Assembly (NCBI RefSeq): GCF_964340395.1
Contig: NC_135557.1
Coordinates: forward strand, 15,314,867-15,372,366
Length of the DNA: 57,500 bases
DNA from: Glandiceps talaboti
Lineage: Eukaryota; Hemichordata; Enteropneusta; Spengelidae
Direction of reading: 5' to 3'
The position numbers and the translations under genes are program-made. Under the pieces are notes generated by a model. It saw only the letters and a program-made list of their open reading frames with translations, did no database searches and was not told where the DNA came from. This document shows, in pieces, positions 40,546 through 50,800 of the stretch (position 1 is its first letter; every line of letters starts with the position of its first letter).

Positions 40546-40966
40546 CAGGCAGACAACATTGGGAAAGCGACTGGTAAGGGAGCGAGAAAACCAGGCAGAG
40601 ACTTGGGTACAGGTGCACGTGAGAAAGTTCGACAGTAACAGAAGGGGTTGGCGCCTAACAGAGGGAGCTCAGTGGGGACAAGTAGACAATGAGACAAACA
40701 GAAATGAGACAAAGAAAGATGTAAAAAGGTAGACAGAGATGGTAGCAAGTTGTGATGACGTTTGACATTCTTTCCCATTGTTCTGACGTATACGTAAAAG
40801 AGTATAATTTTTTTATATAGGCCCAGTTAATACCCAGTCCATCCGATCCGTTGATGGCTCTCTCCATGTCTTGCTTTACTATGAAGTGAGCCATCAAAAG
40901 TGAGACTGGGTAACAGAGACCGATCCGTTAATATCAAAATACAAAAAAAAATATTCCTATATATAG

Positions 40967-41118
40967 ACCGCTAGATGATCCAATAAATTGGACAGAAAGA
41001 AGAGGTCCTGGAGCAGTTGCTTACTACTGTGCATATGGTTGCACATGTTCAGAGGCAGAAGTCGACTGTCTTTAATGCTGGTGACTTTGAAGTGTAGAGG
41101 ACAAACATTGTAGTTGAT
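40967..41118 (+). pseudogene. Broken copy of the unidentified cysteine-rich exon
   Basis: Paralogue of 20542-20725, with the same acceptor-like 'cctatatatag' and 'DDPINWTERRGPGAVAYYCA'. A short insertion near 41071 shifts the frame and brings in a stop right after '...EAEVDCL'. The 3' end is replaced by an inverted segment (41119-41267). Confidence 0.7.
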
Positions 41119-41267
41119 AACCCATTATTTAATACCAAAAACAGTTAATGTAATCGCAGACAAGAACAATGTCCGAGACTTTAAAGACTTCACCAATTAA
41201 ATGAACCATTTTTGTGAGTGTAACAGTACTTGTCCAATGCCAAGTGCAGCGTTCAAACTATCCCCAC
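41119..41267 (-). other. ~150 bp microinversion relative to copy 1
   Basis: This segment equals the reverse complement of about 20690-20838, while sequence on both sides stays in direct orientation. It removes the donor side of the exon above. Confidence 0.75.
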
Positions 41268-41735
41268 AGTCAGTGGCCGAGAAACCACTCGCCTCTTATC
41301 ACTGCGGTCGGGGTTCGACTTAGTCTTGCTGCTAGACGTTCGGGCTTTCTTTCGATGCTATAACTATAAGCGAACGAAGTTCGAATGTGAGGGCTTGCCC
41401 GAACATGCGAACTTCGTTCGCTTATAGATGTTCCATCCTCGATAGCGTTGTTCGGCTGTGTGTCGTATTTTATCGGAAGAACATCCGAGGGCTAGCTGAT
41501 AGACTAGGTTCGACTGAACCCATTCAGGGTTTGGCTAAATCTTATCATGCTGTAAGTAAGAAGCGTGTAGTCCAATTTGACTCTACCGAACAACGCAGAT
41601 TTTCCCGGGGTACTGCGGTTTCCTCCCGCATTAACTCTGAACCCATGAGGGAACCACTGAATTTCTTGGGAGACAAGTGTTTATATAAATAGAACCGTAC
41701 AGTAGAAATAAATTTGCTTCATTATCGCATTCTTG
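41268..41735 (+). mobile_element. tRNA-derived SINE interrupted by a MITE
   Basis: Paralogue of 20838-21080, with a clearer B-box ('ggggttcgact'). Split at 41320/41508 by the MITE below. Confidence 0.75.
41321..41507. mobile_element. 187-bp MITE with 8-bp target duplication
   Basis: Flanked by GTTCGACT (41313-41320 and 41508-41515). The terminal inverted repeats are imperfect ('tagtcttgctgctag' against the mirror of 'ctagctgatagacta'). Inside is a perfect 20-bp inverted repeat (41364-41383 and 41408-41427). The paralogous SINE at 20838 has the empty site. An 8-bp duplication is typical of hAT-type transposition. Confidence 0.8.
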
Positions 41736-41900
41736 AAATATTGTTTATCATACCGAATTATACCAGGGATTGGGCGGCATTTTTATACGGAAATAAACAG
41801 ACTGTTGGTTCAATGATAATAAAGTTGTGTACACTATATTTTCCAAACAGCTACGATCTTGGTTAAAATCCCATTCTGTGCTACTTGCTGTCGATTTGTA

Positions 41901-42095
41901 AAGATCGAAGGTGGCTTTATGCAAGGATGGGGTTTAGTCACTATGGGGGAAGCACGCACATCAGCTGACGGAGAACTATTAAGACTTGGACCAGGCTTGT
42001 ATAGAATACCCAGAGTGAAGGATATACCACAACAATTCAATGTTCATCTATTGAGAGGGTGTCCTAATAATCTTATTATTTACTCGATGAGATAA
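41901..42095 (+). pseudogene. XDH: Xanthine dehydrogenase fragment, exon-like block 1
   Basis: Encodes 'KIEGGFMQGWGLVTMGEA', 'LLRLGPGLYRIPRVKDIP' and 'FNVHLLRGCPNNLIIYS', matching the molybdopterin-domain stretch of xanthine dehydrogenase/aldehyde oxidase (EGxFxQGxGLxTxEE, GPxxYKIP, LLxxCPN). It ends in a stop soon after. The rest of the ~1300-residue enzyme is absent nearby, so this is a gene fragment. It sits just beyond the right border of duplication copy 2. Confidence 0.75.
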
Positions 42096-42430
42096 AACGC
42101 GTACATGAAAATACTGTACAATACCGACCATATAAATGATTACAAGAAACGTTTAGCATGAGGTTAAAGCCCCCTTTTATTTAACTACACTATAAAATGC
42201 CTATTTCACTTAAGAGGAGAATGAAAGTCTAGGTGTAAAAGCAGAACAGAACATAAGTGGCAGAATATTTGAGAAAACTGATACAGAAAAAAAGGAATGT
42301 TACTGTCTCAATCTCGTGCCTTTATACCTATCAGATAACAGCAAAAATCAAGAACCTGGGTTTAAATCTTTGAATCATAATGCATTTGCTTTTCTTATAC
42401 TATGCTACATTTACAAATATATTGTTTTAG

Positions 42431-42566
42431 AGAGTTTTGGAGAACTATTTGTTTTTCTCTGGAGCTCTGCTGTTTATTTCGCTATCAAGGACGACCTCTA
42501 TGCACCAAGAGCCGATGCTGGTATCCATGGTGTATTTAGATTAGAACCCCCCCCCCCCACCCAGCA
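42431..42566 (+). pseudogene. XDH: Xanthine dehydrogenase fragment, exon-like block 2
   Basis: Encodes 'LFVFLWSSAVYFAIKDDLYA' and 'GIHGVFRLE', the next stretch of the same enzyme (usual form GEPPLFLxxSVxFAIKDA...FRLDSPAT). The Gly-Glu-Pro-Pro part is altered, a C12 homopolymer follows at the FRLD-SPAT position and a stop comes soon after. An acceptor-like 'attgttttag' precedes it. Decayed fragment. Confidence 0.7.
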
Positions 42567-42599
42567 ACAGTTGAAAAGATTCGTATGACTTATGCCAGC

Positions 42600-43303
42600 C
42601 TAGGTAATGCAAAGCACTCGTTACTAACTGATTCGGTGTGTTTTAATCGGGTTGACTGATATTATGCAAGTTATATATGTACTCCAGTTAGTCTGCACAC
42701 ACTAACAAGTGTCAATAAACCAGTAACTGTTGTTTGGTCAATTGAAATTTGATATATTTGCCAGTTGACAGAGACAGATGTTGTTATCTTCACTATATTA
42801 CAGTTAATCTTTAATTAGCAAGCAACATGTGTATAATAGTAAAACTAGTTATTCTAATTGAAGTCCTGACAATGTTATAGTCATGCATTGAACCAGCTGG
42901 GGTGTCATCTTTTAGCTTTTATAGTCTGCAAATTAAAAATACATATTATGCAATGTTATACAATTGTCTTATTGTTTTCATCACATTCACTCTGATACTC
43001 ATGATTTAAATTAAAATATAACTTTCAGTGATTCATTGACACAGACCATTTGGTGCAACTATGGTGTGAACTTATGACATTTCACCTTACCTTCACAAAT
43101 ATATATCCAGACATTATAAAATGTACAAAATATTACAGTACAGAATGATATGAATATCTATTTTCACCAAAATTGGTGTTGTATGAAACTAATATCTGAT
43201 TAATATCAAATATTCTATTTCTAACATTCAGGCGGTGTTTTGTATGCAATGGAATAGAATGTGTCAATATGTATACTTACCAACATACTGTTGATTGAAT
43301 GCA
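42600..43303. other. No gene seen between XDH fragment and DED gene
   Basis: AT-rich spacer; probably holds the 3' UTR of the minus-strand DED gene, but no clear poly(A) signal was identified. Confidence 0.45.
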
Positions 43304-43503
43304 CTAATTGCGAAATGCTTTTAGTTTACGAGCTAGATCTTTTCTGTCAATCTTCTCCAGGCGTTCTTCTAAGTACTTTGTATCTTTTTCTGTGATGTAA
43401 CCTCCTTCGATTAGTTTGTTTATTAGTTGTATTGGATTATGTATTGAAGCCATACTCCGTTTTGGTATTTCAGTACACAGTGTTTTAAGCTCTACGAGCT
43501 CAT
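43304..43503 (-). CDS. DED gene exon D: helices 2-6 of DED2 and stop
   Basis: 200 nt, acceptor tttttttcag read in phase 1. Encodes 'ELVELKTLCTEIPKRSM' to 'DRKDLARKLKAFRN' then TAG. Confidence 0.8.
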
Positions 43504-45216
43504 CTGAAAAAAATTAAAATTAGGTTAGAAATAAATCAAGTATTAATAACATCCTTCATCCTTTGTTGAAAATATGATATATACAATGTAATTTAACACA
43601 TAAAAACAAATTCACCTTCCTTTCGTCTACCCTGGTATAAATAGTGAGCTCATACAAGTGTAAATGTAAGTGTATATTTTGCCGAAAACTACTTTTACAC
43701 TGTGTTATAAAGATTTTTCACTTACCGTCTGTAATTTCCTGTGCGATTTCATATTTTAGTGTCGTGAAACTGTCAATTGTAGAGACATTGGTGTTATTTG
43801 CTTTGAGAGAAAAAAAATATCAGTATGTCAGAATGTCAGTATTGTTTAATAATGATGTAAATGTATGTATGTATGTATGTATGTATGTATGTATGTATGT
43901 ATGTATGTATGTATCCATGCATGTATGTATGCATGCATGCATGCATGCATGCATGCATGCATGTATGTATGTATGTATGTATGTATGTATGTATGTATGT
44001 ATGTATGTATGTATGTATGTATGTATGTATGTATGTATGTTATGCATGTAATATTCATGTTAATGAAAGTAATATTCAAAAGTATTTTTACTAATTGTGC
44101 ATCATGGAAAGAGAACTTAATAGCTCACACCTTATTAATCCACTATAATCAACCGACTAATTTTATTCGCATTTCGTAAGGCTGTATACTTCAAGACGTA
44201 CATGAATTTGAAATGATGTTAACGTTTACCTAGGACACTCCTTCACTATCCTATTTACTACCGCGGACAAAATACGACAAGATTTGCTCCACATACCATT
44301 CTGTGATGTTGTCTCCTTGAGCCTCTGTGACATTTTCTCCTTGAGTGTATTCGCTAAAGTTACCTTTCCACTCTTCTCCAATAGTTCTTCTAAAGCACTC
44401 GTGTTTTCTTTGCCAATGATCCCTCGATCGAAGAGTTTTTGAAAGAAGTCCATTGGGTCTTTTATTTCTTCCTTTACCCTGTCTGGTAATGTACATTGGA
44501 ATATCATCTTTTTCAGGTCCGCTGAAACATTGGAAAGGTGTAAATTGCATGGTAAATTTTCTAATTATATTATATCATGCTACTATGTGCCATTCTGATT
44601 GGATAATAACTGTGGTTAAATCCTATTTTATTGTTGCTAGTTTTCAACGCGTTTTCGTTATGCATTATATGATGTAAATAAAGTAATTTATCAATGCAAT
44701 GCAATGCAGTGTATGGTTCGTGTTCATACACTGTGTGTGTGGGCGACATGAACGTATCCACTCATCAAAATATGCTCGTTCCCAACGATCTATTACCGAC
44801 GATCTTTTTCTGTACGTGCGAATTCGCCTTTTCAAGCATATAAATATCCACAGAATCACATTTAGAAGAAATAGACACATATTTTGATATAATATAATAG
44901 CAATAACCCCCGCCGAAGGCGGGTATACACTCGAATTGGTACAATTCTCTCCATATAGCACTCGCCATTCGGCTCGTGCTATATGTCGCGAATTGTACCA
45001 AAATCTCGTGTATACCCGCCTTCGGCAGGGGTTATTGCTTCATTCTCACATGTAAACACATTGTCATATGATTCTCAGTCAGACGACCTGTGTATTTAGT
45101 TTTTAAATTACGTTGTATGTGCTATTAGAATTGTTTGGACTTACCATTAGTAATTTGTTCTGCAATTTCATATAATATTCCTCCCATAAAACTGTCCACA
45201 CTGCTGACTTCCCTGC
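43304..45216 (-). CDS. Tandem death-effector-domain protein, 3' end of gene (4 exons)
   Basis: Minus-strand exons 45216-45145, 44521-44297, 43800-43726 and 43503-43304, all with consensus splice sites and all junctions in phase 1. They encode two death effector domains (DEDs) in a row and then a stop. DEDs are six-helix adaptor domains that assemble FADD, caspase-8 and c-FLIP-like proteins in apoptosis and innate signalling. DED1 is 'GGILYEIAEQITN' plus 'DPMDFFQKLFDRGIIGKENT' and 'LEELLEKSGKVTLANTL'. DED2 is 'LKYEIAQEITD' plus 'ELVELKTLCTEIPKRS' and 'YLEERLEKIDRKDLARKL'. DED2 keeps the RxDL motif; DED1 has KVTL instead. No caspase domain follows. Upstream exons and the start codon were not found. 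Confidence 0.75.
43726..43800 (-). CDS. DED gene exon C: helix 1 of DED2
   Basis: 75 nt, phase 1-1, acceptor tctctcaaag, donor gtaagt. Encodes 'TIDSFTTLKYEIAQEITD', clearly homologous to exon A. Confidence 0.7.
43861..44040 (+). repeat. (ATGT)n with central (ATGC)n block
   Basis: A 180-base tetranucleotide array in the intron between DED exons B and C, with CATG units in the middle as in 14434-14576. Confidence 0.95.
44297..44521 (-). CDS. DED gene exon B: helices 2-6 of DED1
   Basis: 225 nt, phase 1-1, acceptor atgtttcag, donor gtatgt. Encodes 'DLKKMIFQCTLPDRVKEE' through 'LANTLKEKMSQRLKETTSQN'. Confidence 0.78.
44899..45039. mobile_element. Near-perfect palindrome, 64-bp arms
   Basis: 44899-44962 and 44976-45039 are reverse complements with a few mismatches and a 13-bp loop. 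The outer ends are 'agcaataaccccc' and its mirror. Lies in the intron between DED exons A and B. A foldback or MITE able to form a strong hairpin in the transcript. Confidence 0.8.
45145..45216 (-). CDS. DED gene exon A: helix 1 of DED1
   Basis: 72 nt, phase 1-1, acceptor cgatctacag, donor gtaagt. Encodes 'VDSFMGGILYEIAEQITN'. Confidence 0.7.
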
Positions 45217-46904
45217 CTGTAGATCGAAAACACATCATGTCAATAACTGTAATTATAGTATAAATGACAACGTTTAACTAAATAGCTCAAGATAGTTAAA
45301 GTGTCATTAATGATAAAATTTAGGTACATTCTATAGTTATAATTCTTTTAAGTTGACAACAGCCATGTCTCTATATCTCTGAGACTGCCTGTGTCTATAT
45401 TCGCATTACATTGATAACGTCAAATAGGGTCATGTTATTACTACCAATTCCACACTTGAAAATCTTCCTCAAGGCAAACAACGAACCAAAGCATGTGTTG
45501 ACACGTCAGTCTCCTTTCTGCCATTGTAATGTGTGATTGACTCATTAGCATCGTTCCTTTTCTTGTAAACCCATCATGAGATATTGTGTTTGAGGGACAA
45601 CAGTTCACCCTCTGCTGCACTCTTAATGTGTCTAGAAATTATTAGAGAGCCGACAGTGGTCATCGTTGAGCCTGGTTACCGAGTGGGTTTTGGGTCGACG
45701 CCCCCAATTCCACTACAATATCTTTTATTCTAAAGTTGGCCAATGAAGAAACATATCTAAAACCCAACTTGATCACTGGAAATACAGGTAGGGAGGGGTA
45801 AATGCTGGTAATTTGCCACAGTATACATAATATGCATGCCTTTGCCAATGAAACTGCGATAAAAATAAAATAAACTAGAAGATATAAAGATATATAATGT
45901 GATGCGATTGGTTTCTAATCTAGCATGGCTATACCTTGTAAGTATGTTGATCGTTAAAGGAGATCAATAGGACAAACCATGATTTACTTTTGAGAGTGAG
46001 ACTGTTTTAACCATTTTAGTTCCCATCCTACAAAAAGCGATATTACAGTTACTGGAATCTGTTTCGTACTTCTAAAAATATGTACAATTATTTCTTTTAA
46101 AAATGTCACCAGAAAAATGAAAGAATTTTCACTATAATAGCAATTGTAGGACACTAAAGATAAAGTGTCAACAAACCTATGCTTTCCTCACTACATCTAC
46201 TGGCTCTGTAATCATAGCGCTACATATTACTACACGGGACTGATTTGAAAATGGTTGTGCGGTTTGAAACAAATTTGGCAAATTTAGATTGAAGGGGGAG
46301 GGGTGAAACCTAACTAAAATGAAATATTTCATACATTAAACTTCGATCTAGCCCATAATAGTAATAGAACAAACGAAATGCATCGTACCATGCCATCAAA
46401 TCACGTGATACTGATAATAGTACCATGCACTGCTCACATATACATCTGATTCTTATTTGATGTCGCAATACTGTTTGGCATTAAGCCAACTGTGCTACCA
46501 TAATTGCAAATGGATGGACAGGGCCTATGTCTCCGTGTAAACCGAAACTACATACGTACTGCCGCACAATGTCAGACAAGCTCAATAAGTGCACTTCGTT
46601 CGTTTGGGAGAGGGTGGGGGTCTGACGCAACTGCGATTATTGAAGTTCTTTTCCGCACTTGTAACCAAATCACTTCAAGAAACTGTTCTTGTCAAATGTA
46701 ATCAATACTAAAAACAAACAAGAAAGTGCAGTGTGGCTTATGAGACTTACTGTCATGGAAGAGTTTTACCTTATAATAGTGGAGTGGGTTGAAAATGTTC
46801 CTTTCAACAGGACCAGAAACAAGTAAATGATTGACTGTAGTAAAGGTCAGTCCCACCTACATCTATATATAGTTATGGATTCTTTGAACAACTAACACAT
46901 GGCA
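45217..46904. other. Nothing recognised upstream of DED exon A
   Basis: The 5' exons of the DED gene should lie here or further right. I found no segment with a matching phase and DED-like or other recognisable coding content. Confidence 0.45.
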
Positions 46905-47100
46905 ACTACCCAGTGAAGCCGTCAGATGGAGGCAGTTCGTGTACGACGGGACAGGAATGGTACCACTTTGTTCAAAACAATAAGATAAAAATTGCAGTGT
47001 ATAGTAGACCAACTGATCGCTACAAACATCTATTGCCTTCATCCTGCTGCAATCCATCCCAGACACAATTCTTCAACTCGGAAACAGCCACCCTCAAAGA
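46905..47100 (+). pseudogene. Possible Penelope-like RT fragment
   Basis: A frame with 'YHFVQNNKIKIAVYSRPTDR' then 'YKHLLPSSCCNPSQ' resembles the conserved VYRKPTDxxxYLxxxSxHP block after the RT core of Penelope-like elements. Only this block is present and the key His is lost, so it is a relic at best. Confidence 0.4.
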
Positions 47101-47574
47101 AGATTGCACAAAAATGCTTTGGAATAAACTGTTACCCCCCCCCCCCCAGTCCATTGTGTTAAAGTGTAACACCAATCTATTTCCTTTCTCTACAATATTT
47201 AAAAGAAAACATTTTTACCACTCCTCTCTGTTTTTCAAATTTGTTGTTTATTATCACCAAACAATTTATGTTTGTATTAAATAATGTCTGCTTTTGGATG
47301 ACATGCCAACTAAGGGCTAGAGCTCTCAAACACTAGATGAGGACACAACTGACAACCTCATGACTGAGGTCAATACTCCCCCCACCACATTATTCCCAAA
47401 AGTTTGCCACGGTGTTCCCCCTTTACTACTCTGAAACCTGCTAGTTGCATCACACCACAACTAACAGTGTAATGAGATGAAATCGCCGGATATGTTATGA
47501 TATTACTTTACAATGGTGGCAGTGGTGGGATATGGCATACATATGGCGCTTCCCGAGGACCGATTTGTAAATAT

Positions 47575-47845
47575 TAGCCCCTTCTACACCTAGGTCGTCC
47601 TACCTGAGGCAGTCCCCAAGTCCTACCTGAGGTATGATAGATTTGTGTCTACACGTAGGAAGGTTTGTGGCGTAGATGTCGAGCGTACCCTCCTGACTCT
47701 CTCCTGACAGTACATAGGACGAAGTCAGGAAGGTTTCAGGAAACCTCTCAAAGGTGTCCCAAGTCAGGACGGGTTTCGGGACAGGCTTCAAACTATCCCA
47801 AATCCTACCTCAGGTAGGATTTTTAGTGCCGTGTAGATGGGGCTA
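47575..47845. mobile_element. MITE with TA flanks
   Basis: The ends are mirror images ('TAgccccttctacac' and 'gtgtagatggggcTA', one mismatch), and further inverted matches to 'cctacctgaggtagg' lie inside. TA at both ends fits a Tc1/mariner-type duplication. 271 bp, non-coding. Confidence 0.7.
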
Positions 47846-50800
47846 GTGACACCCCCCCCCCCCATTTCCCATTACCCAACCTTCCTATGTGTCAGTACTG
47901 AAGGCTCCTGATTGTACTTGTCAAAGTTTATATCTAGAGTAGTTGAAGACTCATACCAGGAAAGGTATATAAATGCCAGAAACTAAACAACCCTCCACCG
48001 CTATGCAAAGTGTAACCTTTGTTACAGCCAGAACTGTACATACCTGTGTTGCTCATCTTGGCAGGTGCTCTTCAGAAAATATACTAAGTTTATCAAAGAT
48101 GGACAACAACAAAAAATATATTGGAAGAAGTCTTAAGACGTTGGCAATTTTGTTGTCCAGTCTGGCCTTCCTCGGACTAGAATGTGCCTTTACGTCAGCA
48201 CTGTGCTACTTTGATGAGTTCGTATTGCACGTTTCAAGCTACTCAAACAGTACCGTGTGCACCTGCAGCGGATATCCGACTTATTAACAGCAATACTGGT
48301 TTTCGTGTATGCTTGATCACGCCGTCGATACTGTTCAAAGTCTGTCAGAAAGTAGTTCCCGCCTCAAGCACAGCGCGGCTAGACAATACGCATAGTTCTA
48401 GTCTCAGAACACTAAAGCGGTCTTAGCAAGCTCTAACAAAATCTTTATTGACAATTTTATCGTAGGGATTTAGAATATACATATTAAGCGATTCGCAATT
48501 TAGATTTTTCCAAAAAATAATTAGTAACATTTGCCCAATAATGTTGCATTTATACAAATGGTAATAATATCGCTGATTTAGTAAAAGAAACAATGTCAAT
48601 TCAAAATTGTAACCACTTGAATTGAACTCTTCAGTCGTTACCGTTTGCTTTAATTCAGAGACTTTCAAAAAAATAGAATAAACAGCCGAGTATGATGAAA
48701 CACCATCTGATATATCGATATTAACACGTGGAAAAGGAGGAGCAATTTTGAGAAGTTTCAACATAACGGGTCGGTATTTCTTTGCACAAGGAATAATAAA
48801 TAACATATACCTAATGGTGTCATTTTTGTGATATCTAATTTTGTCTCTTAAAAGAATATCAGTCTTCATATGCAAAGGTTGCTATAAGTATTAAATTAGG
48901 GCAACTGGCAGTTCACTAGGATATCGAGCCACACATCTATAAAATAAAGATCAACATAAAATCATAAAATATATACAATTGTGGAAACTATGTCTATCGG
49001 AAAATGGTTTTCAGTCATCCATGTAAATAGCGTTGGGAAATTTATGTATTACTTTGTTGTTCACATCGTATATTCTAGTATTTCAAACTCTGGGGACAAG
49101 GTGTTTTTTGTTGGTTCAACGCACTAAGTGATTGGTAATGCATACGTTCAGCTATGTCATGTCATATTATTATCAAGCTTCAAGACAATAGGTATCATTG
49201 GTTGTGACCATATAAGGTAACAACAAGAACGACTGCTTTCAACAAACAAGTGTTTGTGTACGTATGACCAGTTCAGTTGAAAACGAAATATCCCCATATC
49301 CCCATAACGGCCCCTCGTTCACAGGTGATTGATTAACAGAAGGTTATATAACCTTCTGTTAGCAGCTAAGTCGAGTCTGCGTAGAAATATGTATGGCCGG
49401 CAAAGTGGGTTGATACGCTTATTACTGAAACAGCATAAGTAATGGACATGCAATGCCGTGTCAAGTAGTGCAGAATTGGTCTTTTATTTGCAATATGTGA
49501 TGGAACAACAAAATAAAGGACTACCGATATTCATTACCGTACGTGTCTACATGATTACTTGCAATTTTGTACATAAAGCAATCAGGCTTAGAGATAAGGT
49601 ATGTTTGACGTGAATGCTTTCATTATCACTTGATTGTATATATCGATTCTCATTGATTTTCTCTCAGAACGATTGTATTTTCAGAGTCTTTCACATTGTA
49701 TGTATTTTTCATTTGTTTTTGTTAATAATGGACGGATAATGAAGTTTTGAAGAAGAAAAAACATTGCCTCATAAGATACTGTTGATTTGTGTATTTATGA
49801 TTGCGAGCATGCACTTTGAAATGTTAACCTTTATCTACTGTGAACACAAATAAATATTCGTTTATTCCGATACACCGTTTTAGCCTTCCCTGAACTCCTG
49901 CACAATTGGCCTTCAGCCAAAACTGTAGCAACATCAACATAACACGTGCTGTTCACGCGTACGATCACGACTGGACATTGGTACCACACGTAATTACCAG
50001 GTGATGTCATTCTTTTCTTTGGATATATGAGTGAACAGACAGTCACATAGTAACGTCACTGTAGTAGTAGAGTGTCGATCTTGTAAACTCCACCTACTGT
50101 ACTTATATCAAGTAAATTTAATAATCGACGTTGTAATGGCAACGCAATGTTTGGGCGAAGGTTAGGGAGCCTTCAGCACTTACAAGGGAAGAGGGCCTGG
50201 GGAAATCAGGCCCGAGCTGTTACAATACTTCAAAAACATAGATGAAAAAGACAGAATCCCCAGAATCAATGTTTTAAAGGAATTAATCCCACCACTGCCA
50301 CAACATTTAAAGTTTTAAAGGCATTAGTTGTTTCCCATATTTCATCAAACAAATTGAATATTTAGTAGTCTGGAAAATTAAAGATTATTGAACTGACATA
50401 GTGATTTGTTGTTCACGCATTCAGTTTTAACCAAAACAAATTCAGTACACACTCTATGAATATACCATTTATCGGTAATGGGGAGTCCCCTGGTATGAAA
50501 TACCCGGATGTTATTTATTGCAGTTGTCTATATGAATACAACAGAAAGCAAGGTCCCGAACAGTTATAATATAATTAGCATCACAGACACAGGTGGCGCT
50601 GTATAAATAGATTTCTTTATGATAACTGCTCCAAGCATTTTCCTCAATAAAGAGGAATTGAAGCAAGGTACCTTAAGTACCTAACGCTGTTTTTTTAGCA
50701 TGTGTGATTTCTGATCTCACTAAAATGTTTCGTATTCTGAAATATAACTAGTAAAATCATTATTTAAAGTCAAATAATATGTTTTTTGTTGTTTTTAAAA

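Larger units (their letters stand above)
38483..40966. other. No gene seen; duplication copy 2 right of the LTR element
   Basis: Continues the match to copy 1 (19340-20340), then holds about 0.75 kb absent from copy 1 with an imperfect direct repeat (40050-40455) and a (CAGA)n run. Confidence 0.6.

Noticed and set aside
43861-44040. CRISPR-like array or repetitive protein
   Set aside because: A simple tetranucleotide repeat in a eukaryotic intron; the YVCM/HTYI-type translations are artefacts.
47973-48287. Plus-strand frame with a signal-peptide-like stretch near 48101
   Set aside because: No clear donor site and no following exon in matching phase were found.
48423-48875. 150-codon minus-strand open frame
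   Set aside because: No domain, no splice context, low-complexity AT-rich composition. A frame of this length can occur by chance in AT-rich DNA of this size.
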